From Nitrospira sp. (GTDB lineage Bacteria; Nitrospirota; Nitrospiria; Nitrospirales; Nitrospiraceae), in NCBI GenBank assembly GCA_029194675.1, contig JARFXP010000005.1, positions 62,001 to 126,000 of the forward strand: 64,000 nucleotides of DNA, in the 5' to 3' direction. Shown one piece after another: positions 18,919-30,478 of the stretch; within the stretch, counting starts at the first letter, position 1, and the number at the start of each line of letters is the position of its first letter. The position numbers and the translations under genes were made by a program. Under the pieces are notes generated by a model. That model was not told where the DNA came from. It made no database searches and saw nothing but the letters and a program-made list of their open reading frames with translations.

Positions 18919-19692
18919 CTAAGCCGATTCTCCCACTTCGAGGTCCGAGGGCTTGCTTTCTAGTGCGGAAGCGCCTTCCGTGATCGGTTCCCCTTCCCAA
19001 TACAAGATCCGGCGGCAATAGGGGCAGAGATGCAGGTCTTCCGACCGTTTGACTTGCGCGATAAGCTGCGGCGGGATCTGTAGACGGCAGCCGAGACAGA
19101 TGCCGTCACGCACGGCCGCAAGAGGGTGGTCTTTCCGCGAGGCCTTGACCTGGTTGTACCGATCGAGCAGGGCTTTCTCAACCTTCACTGAAGCCTCTCG
19201 ATGGCGAAGTTGGAGTTGAGCCAGTTCCGTCGCAAGCTCCTTGTCCTGTGCGTCCAGTCTCTGTTTCTCCTGTGTAAACACCTTCTCATGTGCGGTACTT
19301 TTCTCCTGAAGCTCCTTGAGGGTCTTCTGCAATTCGTCGATCTTCTCCATCGTCAACAGAATCTTTTCTTCAAAATCTCCTCGTTTCTTACTCGCCAAGT
19401 CCAGCTCGAACAAGTGCGCCTGATACTCCTTGTTGGTCTTCAGGCTTGCCGCGTGCGATTTCATCTTGTCTGTGTGCGCCTCATGCGCCTCCAGGTCCTT
19501 TTCATGCGAGCGACGTTCTTTAACGGCAGTCTCGACGGCGACCTTTGTGTCGTTTAGGATCCGACTTGCCTCTCGAAGAGGAGCCTCGGCAGCATGGAGA
19601 CGTTCGGGGATTTTTCGGCGGATTTCACCGATCTCCATGATTCGGAGATCGAGCTTTTGCAGTTCAATGAGCGGGGAAAGTTTTTGGTTCAA
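18919..19692 (-). CDS. coiled-coil zinc-ribbon protein (C4-type, DUF164 family)
   Basis: A 257-residue protein with a long heptad-rich coiled coil (about residues 10-185) and a C-terminal zinc ribbon with two CxxC pairs, CLGC and CPYC (about residues 203-230). The layout is that of the C4 zinc-ribbon family (CT398/HP0958-like), whose members act as scaffolds or chaperones, for example with sigma54 and flagellar or secretion parts. The function here is not known. The start is TTG at 19692 with GGAAAGGATACG upstream; the nearest ATG is out of frame. The tRNA-Ile gene lies about 55 bases upstream on the same strand. Confidence 0.8.
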   Translation of the reverse strand: MNQKLSPLIELQKLDLRIMEIGEIRRKIPERLHAAEAPLREASRILNDTKVAVETAVKERRSHEKDLEAHEAHTDKMKSHAASLKTNKEYQAHLFELDLASKKRGDFEEKILLTMEKIDELQKTLKELQEKSTAHEKVFTQEKQRLDAQDKELATELAQLQLRHREASVKVEKALLDRYNQVKASRKDHPLAAVRDGICLGCRLQIPPQLIAQVKRSEDLHLCPYCRRILYWEGEPITEGASALESKPSDLEVGESA

Positions 19693-19746
19693 CGTATCCT
19701 TTCCATCGATGCCGGGGCACTGAAGGGGTCAGGCACCCGTCCAGAC

Positions 19747-19823
19747 TGGTGGGCCCACTAGGACTTGAACCTAGGACCAGCTGATTATGAGTCAGCCGCT
19801 CTAACCACCTGAGCTATGGGCCC
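19747..19823 (-). tRNA. tRNA-Ile (anticodon CAT, lysidine type)
   Basis: A full cloverleaf on the minus strand with acceptor GGGCCCA/TGGGCCC, encoded CCA and a GGTTCAAGTCC T arm. The anticodon loop is CTCATAA, so the anticodon is CAT. The sequence around it (GACTCATAATC) is that of tRNA-Ile2, in which TilS modifies C34 to lysidine to read AUA, rather than of elongator or initiator tRNA-Met. Confidence 0.88.
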
Positions 19824-19924
19824 CCTTCAGAAAGGTCAACTCTCAGGCTAAGGTCGACCATTAAGGAACCGGATCCCCGGCTCTCTTTAAGCTTCGTCCT
19901 TACCTCAACCTCGACTTGAGACGG

Positions 19925-19954
19925 ATTCTAGGCTGCTGCTCCGAGCAGAGTCAA
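19925..19954 (-). promoter_or_regulatory. candidate sigma70 promoter for tRNA-Ile
   Basis: On the minus strand, -35 TTGACT (19954-19949), an 18-base spacer and -10 TAGAAT (19930-19925), about 100 bases upstream of the tRNA and just past the rpoD stop codon. A small GCTCGGAGC hairpin sits in the spacer. Confidence 0.5.
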
Positions 19955-19979
19955 ATCGCGCCGTCTTGAACTCTGAAAT

Positions 19980-21794
<1,815 letters not shown>

Positions 21795-21796
21795 GA

Positions 21797-23653
21797 CTAC
21801 TCCTTCACCAATGAAACCACACCGGCGGTCGGCGTGCCGGCTTTCCGCATCCGTACCTCATTGATCTGGATATTCAGTAGGCGCGCATCGTCAACCCGGC
21901 CTTCGCGTTCAGCCGTTTTCAGTCTGGCAATGAGCTCACCCATGGCCTGCTCCGATCGCTTTCGGTCCAGACAGTCAAAACAGGCCGCAATGTGCGCCGG
22001 CACATCGTCGAAATGATCTTCGCGCATCGACAATTCCGTCGCCAGAGCACCACAGTCGAGATCGGCCCCCGACTCATCCAATACCGGCTGGACCTGAATG
22101 CGCCCCTCGCGATCCACATGGGCGAGGGCGATCTCGACGAGCTTGCGGCAGGGCGCGACGGTAAAGGACTCCGGCCGCAGGCGGCGGACATCGGCAGGCG
22201 CCAATTTTCCGTGCAGCAGCAGTAAGAGTAAATCCCGCTCTTCTGGGAGCCCTTTGAACAGGGCATTGAGCGGAGTTCCCTGCGCGGGCTGCGCGCGCGG
22301 CGCTTCCGCGCCCCGTTTCGGTTGAGCCAGCAGCGCCGGATAGCGTTCGATCAGACGGGCCTCGCTGATCCTCAGCCGTTCCGACACGATTTTGATGCGC
22401 TCCTGCCGCTCGATCGGATGCTCGCTCTTCTGCAGAATTCGCAGCACCTCATCAACGCTTCGGATACGGCTTTCCAGCGAGCCGTCGTCGGCCTCCTTGA
22501 CCCTGTGATTCAGCGCATAGTCCAAGAGACTCGGAGCTACCGCTTCCAGCTGGGCAAACGCCCCGGCACCTTCCTTATGCACGAACGTATCAGGGTCCTC
22601 ACCAACCGGAAGGGTGACGACTTTGACGCCCAATCCGCTGTTGACGAACAGATCCAATCCTCTCAAGGCGGCTCGCACACCGGCTGCATCAGGGTCAAAG
22701 AGCAACACGACCTTGTCGGCAAACCGCCGCAGGGCCTGAACATGTTCAGCCGTCAAGGCCGTCCCCAGTGTAGCGACGGTATGGCTGAGCCCCGCCTGGT
22801 GGAGCGCGATCGCGTCGAAATAGCCTTCGACGACGATCACTGTCCTGGTCCGCACGATCGCCTCGCGCGCCTGATCGAAGGCGAAGAGGGTCTGGCCCTT
22901 CTTAAACAACGGCGTATCCGGAGAATTGAGGTACTTGGGCGTGCGGTCGTCCAACACACGTCCGCCGAATCCCACCACGCGCTTGCGCAGATCGGTGATC
23001 GTGAACATGAGCCGTCCATGAAACTTGTCGTAGCAGCCATTACCGTTTGGTCTCGAACTTCCGAGCCCAGCCGTCATGATCTCGCTGTGGGAGAATCCTT
23101 TACGAGAAAGAGACCTCAACAACCCATCCCACTCTAGGGACGACACTCCAAGTTGGAACGACTCAACCGTCGATTGTAGGATGCCGCGTCTGTTCAGATA
23201 TTCACGAGCCATGGCACCGATTTGTGGATCGCGCAGATTGGCTTGAAACCACGTCATGGAGGCGCGGTTCATTTCTTCAATGCGATGGGTCTGCCCGCGT
23301 TGCATTCGTTCCGCAGGCGACTCTTCCACCACAATGCCCACCTTGTCTCCGAGCTCCCGCAGCACCTCCGGAAAGGTTGCTCCGGTAATTTTGGCCAGAA
23401 AGGCGAAGACATCTCCCCCAGCCTTACAGCCGAAACAGTAAAACATTTGTTTGGATGGACTGACGGAGAAAGAGGGGCTCTTTTCCTGATGAAACGGGCA
23501 CAACCCCACAAGGTTCTGACCTGCCCTCCTCAGCGAGACATGGCGCCCGACGACATCCGCGATATCTATCCGATCTCTTATTCGATTCTTGATATCGTCG
23601 GGAATCAAGCCTCGGCCCCCCAGAGTCGCAGCTCCTACGTTCCCGTCGCGCAC
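21797..23653 (-). CDS. dnaG: DNA primase
   Basis: DnaG makes RNA primers at the replication fork. The 618-residue frame has the CHC2 zinc finger ([20 protein letters not shown] followed by YCFGC; about residues 52-78), the TOPRIM domain with [17 protein letters not shown] and LLFDPDAAG, and a C-terminal helicase-binding domain. The start is uncertain. GTG 23653 gives 15 extra residues without a clear ribosome binding site; TTG 23608 gives [15 protein letters not shown] as the N-terminus, closer to the family and preceded by GGGGGG. A promoter candidate lies at 23700-23728. Confidence 0.95.
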   Translation of the reverse strand: MRDGNVGAATLGGRGLIPDDIKNRIRDRIDIADVVGRHVSLRRAGQNLVGLCPFHQEKSPSFSVSPSKQMFYCFGCKAGGDVFAFLAKITGATFPEVLRELGDKVGIVVEESPAERMQRGQTHRIEEMNRASMTWFQANLRDPQIGAMAREYLNRRGILQSTVESFQLGVSSLEWDGLLRSLSRKGFSHSEIMTAGLGSSRPNGNGCYDKFHGRLMFTITDLRKRVVGFGGRVLDDRTPKYLNSPDTPLFKKGQTLFAFDQAREAIVRTRTVIVVEGYFDAIALHQAGLSHTVATLGTALTAEHVQALRRFADKVVLLFDPDAAGVRAALRGLDLFVNSGLGVKVVTLPVGEDPDTFVHKEGAGAFAQLEAVAPSLLDYALNHRVKEADDGSLESRIRSVDEVLRILQKSEHPIERQERIKIVSERLRISEARLIERYPALLAQPKRGAEAPRAQPAQGTPLNALFKGLPEERDLLLLLLHGKLAPADVRRLRPESFTVAPCRKLVEIALAHVDREGRIQVQPVLDESGADLDCGALATELSMREDHFDDVPAHIAACFDCLDRKRSEQAMGELIARLKTAEREGRVDDARLLNIQINEVRMRKAGTPTAGVVSLVKE

Positions 23654-23699
23654 GACCGGACGAGTCGGTTGATAAGTAATAGGAATAATTGACCGTTCA

Positions 23700-23728
23700 A
23701 ATTAACAGACGGGCTGAAAACCTGTCAA
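23700..23728 (-). promoter_or_regulatory. candidate sigma70 promoter for dnaG-rpoD
   Basis: On the minus strand, -35 TTGACA (23728-23723), a 17-base spacer and a weak -10 TTAATT (23705-23700), in the 89-base gap between the HIT gene and dnaG. The -35 is a perfect match; the -10 matches at three of six positions. Confidence 0.4.
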
Positions 23729-23742
23729 TTCAGAGAATTCCG

Positions 23743-24087
23743 TCACCCTGGAGGCCAGGCCATATGACGGCCGCCCATGACGTGGAAATGCAGATGGAAG
23801 ACGGTTTGACCTCCGTTTCGTCCGGTGTTCGCCACGAGACGGAATCCTGAGTCGGCTAGCCCTTTGTCATTCGCGACTTTCCTACAGGTCAGCAGCAACT
23901 GTGCCAGCAGCGCCTGATCTGACTCACCCAGGTCTTGAATAGAAGCCACATGTCGTTTGGGAATCACCAGGGTATGCACCGGTGCCTGGGGATGGATGTC
24001 GTCAAAGGCCAGGGTCTGGTCGTCTTCGTGAACAACCTTGGCCGGGATGGTCTTCGTCACAACCCTGCAGAACAAACAGTCGCTCAT
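23743..24087 (-). CDS. HIT family (HinT-like) nucleotide hydrolase
   Basis: A 114-residue histidine-triad protein of HinT type, which hydrolyses AMP conjugates such as aminoacyl-adenylate phosphoramidates. It starts with CLFCRVVTKTIPAKVVHED, carries the zinc-type cysteines, and ends with the triad HLHFHVMGGR near residue 100. It follows hisIE by ten bases at the end of the hisH-to-hisIE series. A second, different HIT protein is at 57167-57595. Confidence 0.9.
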   Translation of the reverse strand: MSDCLFCRVVTKTIPAKVVHEDDQTLAFDDIHPQAPVHTLVIPKRHVASIQDLGESDQALLAQLLLTCRKVANDKGLADSGFRLVANTGRNGGQTVFHLHFHVMGGRHMAWPPG

Positions 24088-24097
24088 AGCCGGTTCC

Positions 24098-24766
24098 TCA
24101 CTTATCCGCCCTCAACCCGGACTTGCCGAATCGCTTGCCTAACTCTTGATAGATATCGGATAGCGCCAGATCATGATACCCCAGTACCATCAGGATATGG
24201 AAAAACAGATCCGCCACCTCATAGATAACCTCTTCTTTCTTGCCGCCTTTCGAGGCCAGCAGCACCTCGCCCGCCTCCTCCGCCACCTTTTTCAGAATCT
24301 TGTCATGCCCTCCCTCGAATAGCTTTGAGGTATAGGAACCGGTCTGGGGGCTGGAGCGGCGCTCCCGAATCGTCCGCAGGACACTTTCAAGGATTCCACC
24401 CTGCGCATCTTGCGCATTTCGATGAACGACGTGGCCTTGTTCATCCATTCCGGAAAAGAAGCAGGCCCGCTCGCCTGTATGACAAGTCGGCCCAGCTGGT
24501 TGCGCCTTCACCAAAACAGTATCGCCATCGCAGTCAATAAAGAGTTCCTTCACGTGTAGCGTATGACCGGATGTTTCGCCCTTTTCCCAGAGCTTATTTC
24601 GAGACCGACTCCAAAAGTGCACCCTCCCGGTCGCAACCGTCTTCGCGAGAGCCTCTTGGTTCATGTACCCGAGCATCAGCACCGTCCCGTCGAGCCAATC
24701 CTGAATGACGGCCGGGAGAAGACCCTCGCGGTCGAACTTGAACTGATCTGCCATTCCCTGCCCCAT
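24098..24766 (-). CDS. hisIE: bifunctional phosphoribosyl-AMP cyclohydrolase / phosphoribosyl-ATP pyrophosphatase
   Basis: This carries out steps two and three of histidine synthesis. The HisI part (about residues 5-115) has VLMLGYMNQEAL, FWSRSRNKLWEKGETSG and the metal-binding CDGDT and CHTG. The HisE part (about 130-222) has the helical EEAGEVLLA and EVADLFFHILM motifs of the MazG-like fold. The fusion is common in bacteria. The frame is open to 24814, but ATG 24766 lies five bases after the hisF stop and was chosen (222 residues); ATG 24754 is also possible. Confidence 0.92.
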   Translation of the reverse strand: MGQGMADQFKFDREGLLPAVIQDWLDGTVLMLGYMNQEALAKTVATGRVHFWSRSRNKLWEKGETSGHTLHVKELFIDCDGDTVLVKAQPAGPTCHTGERACFFSGMDEQGHVVHRNAQDAQGGILESVLRTIRERRSSPQTGSYTSKLFEGGHDKILKKVAEEAGEVLLASKGGKKEEVIYEVADLFFHILMVLGYHDLALSDIYQELGKRFGKSGLRADK

Positions 24767-24770
24767 TGTG

Positions 24771-25610
<840 letters not shown>

Positions 25611-25629
25611 ACACCTTCACCTCCCTTCC

Positions 25630-26355
25630 TTACTCCTTACCAAGGGACGCGACCGTGGCCCCCAGATCAAGCTTGCCATCGTAGAGCGCTTTGCCAACAA
25701 TTGCTCCTTCGATCTTGGGACCGATTGAGCGCACAGCTCGCAAATCCTCCAGAGACGTGATCCCTCCCGATGCAATCACCGGAAACGAGGAGAATTCAGC
25801 GATTTCTTTCAGTGCGGAAAGGTTTGGGCCGTTCAGCATTCCATCACGTGCGATATCCGTATAGATGACGGCAGCAATCGGACAGCCCGATAGTTCTTTC
25901 AACAGATCTACCGCTTTGATATCCGACACCGCGGTCCAACCCTTGACCGCAACTCGTCCGTCGCGCGCATCGAGGCCGAGTACGATCCGCTGCGGAAATT
26001 CCCGGCAAGCCTGATCGAGGAGCGTCCGATTAGTGAATGCGGCAGTGCCGAGCACCACGCGTGAGACACCGGCATGCAGATACTGCCGAACCGTCTCAAT
26101 GGTCCTGATGCCGCCACCGACCTGAACGGACGCAGTGACCGATTTTATGATGGACTGGATCTGCCGTAAATTTTTGGGTTCGCCGTCAACCGCTCCGTTC
26201 AGATCGACCACATGGATCAGACTGGCTCCATTCTGTTGCCACTTGCGGGCAACCTCGGCAACGTCATCAGAATAGACTGTCTCTGCCGCCATATCGCCTT
26301 GGCGCAACCGAACGCAGCGCCCATCTTTCAGATCGATTGCCGGAATGATGATCAT
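25630..26355 (-). CDS. hisA: phosphoribosylformimino-5-aminoimidazole carboxamide ribotide isomerase
   Basis: HisA opens the ribose ring of ProFAR to PRFAR, the substrate of HisF. It is a TIM barrel of 241 residues with catalytic aspartates in IPAIDLKDGRCVRL (about residue 8) and VIYTDIARDGMLNGPN (about 130), and the phosphate-binding VGGGIR and ASGGITSLEDL. It follows the lipoprotein gene by about 30 bases. Confidence 0.97.
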   Translation of the reverse strand: MIIIPAIDLKDGRCVRLRQGDMAAETVYSDDVAEVARKWQQNGASLIHVVDLNGAVDGEPKNLRQIQSIIKSVTASVQVGGGIRTIETVRQYLHAGVSRVVLGTAAFTNRTLLDQACREFPQRIVLGLDARDGRVAVKGWTAVSDIKAVDLLKELSGCPIAAVIYTDIARDGMLNGPNLSALKEIAEFSSFPVIASGGITSLEDLRAVRSIGPKIEGAIVGKALYDGKLDLGATVASLGKE

Positions 26356-26384
26356 GGTCTCTGCAGTTCCCGTGGCCTGTCGAC

Positions 26385-27137
26385 TTATCGGCTCGTCCCA
26401 AACGGCATCGCTTTGACGAGTTTTTCGGCGCCAAATTGAGCCAGCTCATCGGCCGTGACATAGCGTCCGTGTCGATGTACGGCGTCAATGAAATCTTCAT
26501 TCATCGGTCTCTGCCGTTCATAATAACCACCTTCCCAGAGGACAGACCCATCGGCAGAGATGACTTTCACTTCAAATCCAACCGCGGCGGGCGGACTCGC
26601 GCCGAGAGGACCTCCGACTCGTTCTTGATACACCAGCACCTTGCCGATCAGCGCAGCATCGACGGCCAGCCTTTTCGCCGTGCGCGACGCAGCCGTTTCC
26701 TCCGTCATCGTTTCACTTTCGCCTGACGAGGCTTCGGCGGTTTTCATCGCTTCACGAGGAGCGATGACCCTGATGCCCTGTTTGTTGCGCAGGCGATTCC
26801 AAACCAATTCGGTGATCCGCTCCGGGACGTGAGGGGAAATGGAGGAGGTGGTTTGCGCCAATCGTCCCCTGGGAGGAGCGATGCCCGTCGGCGAGATATC
26901 CGACCTCTTGGCCCCTTCCGGTACTCCCATGTATGGATCGGCCGACTCAATGAGCTGTGGCGACTCAATTGCGGTAAAAGGAAGCACCACGAGCGAAGCA
27001 ATCGTATACCGATCGAGCTGGGCCGACGTCTTCGTCGACACCTTGGGGCCGCTGCACCCCTGCAAAACAATAAGCGCGATGATCGAAGTGAGTAAAGGAA
27101 CACGTCTGTAATAATAGAGTTTCGATGTCCTGATCAT
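26385..27137 (-). CDS. putative lipoprotein of unknown function in the his series
   Basis: A 250-residue protein with a short basic N-terminus, a hydrophobic stretch and a lipobox (IVLQGCSG, Cys near residue 28). The mature part has a Pro/Ser-rich linker (about 85-110), a helical ERITELVWNRLRNKQGIRVI segment and a DAALIGKVLVYQERVGG strand. This recalls periplasmic lipoproteins that predict a GNA1162- or CsgG-like alpha/beta fold, but I cannot assign a family. Its ATG overlaps the hisH stop by four bases, so it is tightly coupled to a histidine gene with which it has no obvious functional link. Confidence 0.65.
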   Translation of the reverse strand: MIRTSKLYYYRRVPLLTSIIALIVLQGCSGPKVSTKTSAQLDRYTIASLVVLPFTAIESPQLIESADPYMGVPEGAKRSDISPTGIAPPRGRLAQTTSSISPHVPERITELVWNRLRNKQGIRVIAPREAMKTAEASSGESETMTEETAASRTAKRLAVDAALIGKVLVYQERVGGPLGASPPAAVGFEVKVISADGSVLWEGGYYERQRPMNEDFIDAVHRHGRYVTADELAQFGAEKLVKAMPFGTSR

Positions 27138-27742
27138 TTCCGGTTACCGAAATTCTTCATCAATCGCAAACCTGAGCTCTGGCTTTTTTCCGGATGAAAC
27201 TGGCACGCCACCACATTGTCTTTCCAGATGCTCGACGTGAAGGGAATGCCATACGTCGTCGTCGTGGCCGTCACCTGCTTGTCACCTGGATCCACGAAAA
27301 AAGAATGAACGAAATACCAATGGGCTCCATCGGCGATGCCCTCGAACAGCGGGCAAGGCCGTTGGATTTGGACCTGGTTCCATCCCATGTGCGGAACCTT
27401 CAACGACTGATCCTTTGGGAAAGCGCAAACTTTCCCGGGAAAGATATCGAGCCCTTCATGCTTGCCGAACTCTTCACTTTCCGTAAACAGCAGTTGAAAG
27501 CCCAGGCAAATCCCCAAGAACGGTTTTCCCGACTGAATCGCGTCCTTAATGGACTCGATCAATCCGTACTGCTGCAGATTCGCCATGCAATCACCGAATG
27601 CTCCAACGCCCGGCAGAACCACATGACTGGCATTTTGAATGGTCGCTGCATCGCGCGTGACCATCGCCTGGTGTCCCACGGCCTCAAAGGCCTTGGAGAC
27701 ACTACGGAGGTTTCCCATCCCGTAGTCAATAATAGCAATCAT
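27134..27742 (-). CDS. hisH: imidazole glycerol phosphate synthase, glutamine amidotransferase subunit
   Basis: HisH frees ammonia from glutamine for HisF. The class I amidotransferase triad is visible: cysteine in FLGICLGFQLLF (about residue 80), and histidine and glutamate in QFHPEKSQSSG (about 185). The start ATG 27742 (202 residues) gives MIAIIDYGMGNLRSV and has TTAGGTGG upstream; the longer GTG start at 27751 was not used. The partner hisF is about 1.6 kb downstream in the same series. Upstream, the insertion with the toxin-antitoxin pair separates it from hisB. Confidence 0.95.
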   Translation of the reverse strand: MIAIIDYGMGNLRSVSKAFEAVGHQAMVTRDAATIQNASHVVLPGVGAFGDCMANLQQYGLIESIKDAIQSGKPFLGICLGFQLLFTESEEFGKHEGLDIFPGKVCAFPKDQSLKVPHMGWNQVQIQRPCPLFEGIADGAHWYFVHSFFVDPGDKQVTATTTTYGIPFTSSIWKDNVVACQFHPEKSQSSGLRLMKNFGNRK

Positions 27743-27896
27743 GCTCGCCACCTAAGAGGTTGTAACAATACCGCAAACGTGAAGCTTCCTGCCACTGGCA
27801 ATCTACATCGCTGGATTCGACCGAACATTGGCCATCCTTCCGTGTGCGTTTGATTGACAGGACGAAATCGAACCAGTAGCCTGAACCGGCTGAAAG

Positions 27897-28307
27897 ATGG
27901 CGTCTGACATGAATGACAAAGCGTTAATTGAGTTCGCTCAACAAGCGATCCCCAACTTCATTGCTCTGTATCGGTTCGGTTCGCAAGCGAAGGGAAGGGC
28001 ACGTCCGGAGAGCGACGTGGATCTCGCGGTGCTCGCGCGTGATCCCATTCCTGCCCTACGGCGATTTGAACTCGCTCAGGAGCTGGCCACGCAGCTGCAC
28101 CGGGATGTGGACCTCGTGGATCTTCGCAGCGCCTCAACCGTGATGCGCATGCAGGTCATCTCGACCGGAGTGTGCCTTTACAAGGTGAGCGATCAGTTAC
28201 AAGGAGAGTTCGAAGATCTGGTCTATTCGGCCTATGCCCGGCTGAACGAAGAGCGGCGAGGAATTCTCAACGATGTCAGGACGCGGGGATCTGTGTATGC
28301 CGGATGA
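27897..28307 (+). CDS. MntA-type nucleotidyltransferase antitoxin
   Basis: A 136-residue minimal nucleotidyltransferase. The polymerase-beta-fold motif is complete: FGSQAKGRARPESDVDLAVL (about residues 24-43, GSx..SDxD), with a third acidic residue in DLVDLRS. It is followed at once by a HEPN gene with an 11-base overlap, the layout of MntA/HepT modules, in which MntA adds AMP to a HepT tyrosine and neutralises it (established for that family). A second in-frame ATG at 27909 is an alternative start. A weak promoter (TTGACA at 27854, TAGCCT at 27877) lies just upstream. Confidence 0.85.
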   Translation: MASDMNDKALIEFAQQAIPNFIALYRFGSQAKGRARPESDVDLAVLARDPIPALRRFELAQELATQLHRDVDLVDLRSASTVMRMQVISTGVCLYKVSDQLQGEFEDLVYSAYARLNEERRGILNDVRTRGSVYAG

Positions 28308-28710
28308 CGTGGTCATCAATAAGGTCGCCAGTCTGGAACGCTGCGTCGAGAGAATCCGCGCGGTCTACGGCGGCACAGAGTCCAACCTTTATGAAGACCT
28401 TACAACGCAAGATTCTATCCTGCTCAATCTCCAACGAGCCTGTGAAGTTTCGATCGACCTCGCCATGCATGTCGTAAGGAAGCGCAAGTTGGGCATCCCG
28501 CAGGACAGCCGAGATGCGTTCGACCTCTTGCAGACTCACGCCCTACTTGATGAACCATTAGCCACGGCAATGAAACGCATGGTGGGATTCCGTAATGTTG
28601 CGATTCACGAGTACGACAAGTTGAACCTCGATATCGTCAAATCCATCATTACTACCAAACTCGATGACGTGTTAACGTTCGGCAAACAACTACTCCGGTC
28701 GGAAGCCTAA
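28297..28710 (+). CDS. HepT-type HEPN RNase toxin
   Basis: A 137-residue all-helical HEPN protein (DUF86/HepT group). The catalytic RX4HXY motif is intact in FRNVAIHEY (about residues 104-112): Arg and His for RNA cleavage, and the Tyr that MntA modifies. The start ATG 28297 lies inside the end of mntA; the frame also extends to 28273, but that would overlap more. As both partners look intact, the module is probably functional. Confidence 0.87.
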   Translation: MPDDVVINKVASLERCVERIRAVYGGTESNLYEDLTTQDSILLNLQRACEVSIDLAMHVVRKRKLGIPQDSRDAFDLLQTHALLDEPLATAMKRMVGFRNVAIHEYDKLNLDIVKSIITTKLDDVLTFGKQLLRSEA

Positions 28711-28762
28711 CTCGACTCATTGCCAACTCGGAAACAATTTCACCTGCTCACGGAACTAATCC

Positions 28763-29743
28763 TTAGTTGTCCGATTTTTCAACCCACTTTGGTTTTCGTT
28801 CCCGCTTGCCGAACACCATTTCAAACAAAACCATCTCGTCTTTCCCCATGCCGATTCTGTCAAAACGTATGGTAGGGGATACCGATGCGTGTTCCTCTAT
28901 AAGTCGTTCCTGTCCTGCCTTTTGGGCAAATATAGCCCGATACCCAAAACGACAGATTTGCCGATTAATCATTTCAACTAAACCAGTGTTCGACAAATCT
29001 ACTGTTCCTAAGCCTTCCGACGCAAACCGGTCCCTCCACGACGAATGTCCATAAATAATGATGACCGGACTAATTGGAAAGATAAAGACAACCGGACCAT
29101 CAGGGCGAAGAACATATGGCCGCAAATCAGTATCCTGAACGGAAGGGTCGAACCATATTCCTGGATTATCACTGGTCAAGAATGAAACGCTAGTCTTATT
29201 ATGTATCGTATAAAACCCAATCTGATCGAATACTTGCCCCGTGGCTTGCATAACGGTAACCATCCCGTGAAGCGATTGATGCGGATTGATTGCTACTTCC
29301 ACATGGTCAAGGATGTCCTTTATACCGTCAGGCTCGGGTGATAGTTTTCCTTCCGCATCCAACCGCCGAGCCACAGTCATTACGTCTTCTGCATGTATCT
29401 TCTCCGTTACATCGCGGCTCGCAGGAACCCTTGCCCGCTGTAGCGCCATGAATTCGAAAATGGTCTCAAGAGAATCATTGACATTCTCTCGACGATGAAG
29501 TCGATCAACAATCCTTGGCCATTTCTCTTCCACCTTAGAGAAGAAATCCTCGAAGGCATTATGATCTTTCCCGCCTTCTGGCGTCGGTTGAGAATAGTAA
29601 TACTTGTGAAAGGCGGTATTGTCCGGTGACAGTGGAATAGCTTTGGATGGATCGTCCTTGCGACAAACCAGCACTCTCCCGGAGTCATCGCAGAACGACC
29701 TCAGCTAGGCCTTAGGAACATAATGATGACGTTTCTTGTCCAT
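28763..29743 (-). pseudogene. DUF4238-family gene with an in-frame amber codon
   Basis: Read from ATG 29743, the protein begins MDKKRHHYVPKA, then TAG at 29707-29705, then LRSFCDDSGRVLVCRKDD and onward to 28763. DUF4238 proteins begin with HHYVPxxYLRxF, so the TAG replaces the tyrosine codon by a single change. The remainder (about 313 codons) is open and carries the family's SDNPG segment (about residue 185) and a basic C-terminus. The longest frame left would start at GTG 29674, without the conserved N-terminus. No function is known; it sits next to the MntA/HepT pair. A reading error of one base is the alternative. Confidence 0.75.
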
Positions 29744-29804
29744 AGGAAGGATGGGCTACCACCGGATCGTTCATTCGCAAGATATACCTTGCCCATACAA
29801 ACAC

Positions 29805-29838
29805 AAGGGGCAGGCTTCTTTTTAGAAACCTGCCCCTT
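29805..29838. terminator. hairpin at the end of the hisG-D-B series
   Basis: AAGGGGCAGG (29805-29814) pairs perfectly with CCTGCCCCTT (29829-29838), extended by a TTCT/AGAA pair. On the minus strand this is about 30 bases past the hisB stop. The trailing sequence (GTGTTTG) has few T residues, so it may be a weak terminator or an mRNA 3' end. It marks the boundary between hisB and the inserted block. Confidence 0.6.
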
Positions 29839-29869
29839 CAGACAAACCACATTGGGCCGTGCTTCTACG

Positions 29870-30478
29870 TTACAGCATCCCCTTCGTCGAGAGCACCTTC
29901 CCGGCCAAGCGCTCTTCCAGCATCGTCGCTTGATCGAGCGCTTTGGCCAGCGCTTTGAAGATGGCTTCCATGATGTGGTGGGGGTTCCGGCCATAGAGTA
30001 GGTTCACATGCAGGTTCAGGCCTCCGTGGGTCACAAAGGCTTGAAAGAAATCTTCGAACAGGCCGAGATCAAACGCTTTGATCTTCCGATCCGGCAATGT
30101 CACGTTGTAGACGAGGAATGGACGGCCGCTGAGATCGATGGTGACCTGGGCTAATGTTTCATCGAGCGGTGCCGAGGCAAACCCAAACCGCTTGATACCG
30201 GCTTTTTCTCCCAATGCCTGGTGCAGCGCCTTCCCCATCACGATCCCAACATCCTCCACCGTGTGATGTTCGTCGATGTCGAGGTCGCCCTTCGCCTGGA
30301 CGGTCAGATCAAAAAACCCATGTTTGGCCAGGAGCTCCAGCATATGGTCGAAAAAGCGGATGCCGGTGTCGATCTTTCCCTGCCCGCTCCCGTCCAAGGT
30401 CCACTCGACACGGATGTCGGTTTCTTTGGTGGTTCGTGGGACATTCGCCTGTCGTGGAGCAGACCCGTTCTTCTTCAT
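29870..30478 (-). CDS. hisB: imidazoleglycerol-phosphate dehydratase
   Basis: HisB removes water from imidazole glycerol phosphate. The 202-residue product is the monofunctional form, without the phosphatase domain. Manganese-binding histidines are in [27 protein letters not shown], and, in the second half, [11 protein letters not shown] and [15 protein letters not shown]. Its ATG overlaps the hisD stop by four bases, so hisD and hisB are coupled. Confidence 0.96.
   Translation of the reverse strand: MKKNGSAPRQANVPRTTKETDIRVEWTLDGSGQGKIDTGIRFFDHMLELLAKHGFFDLTVQAKGDLDIDEHHTVEDVGIVMGKALHQALGEKAGIKRFGFASAPLDETLAQVTIDLSGRPFLVYNVTLPDRKIKAFDLGLFEDFFQAFVTHGGLNLHVNLLYGRNPHHIMEAIFKALAKALDQATMLEERLAGKVLSTKGML

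Noticed and set aside
22322..23137. Plus-strand ORF of 271 codons
   Set aside because: It lies fully inside dnaG on the opposite strand, and has no family resemblance; the dnaG frame is clearly coding.
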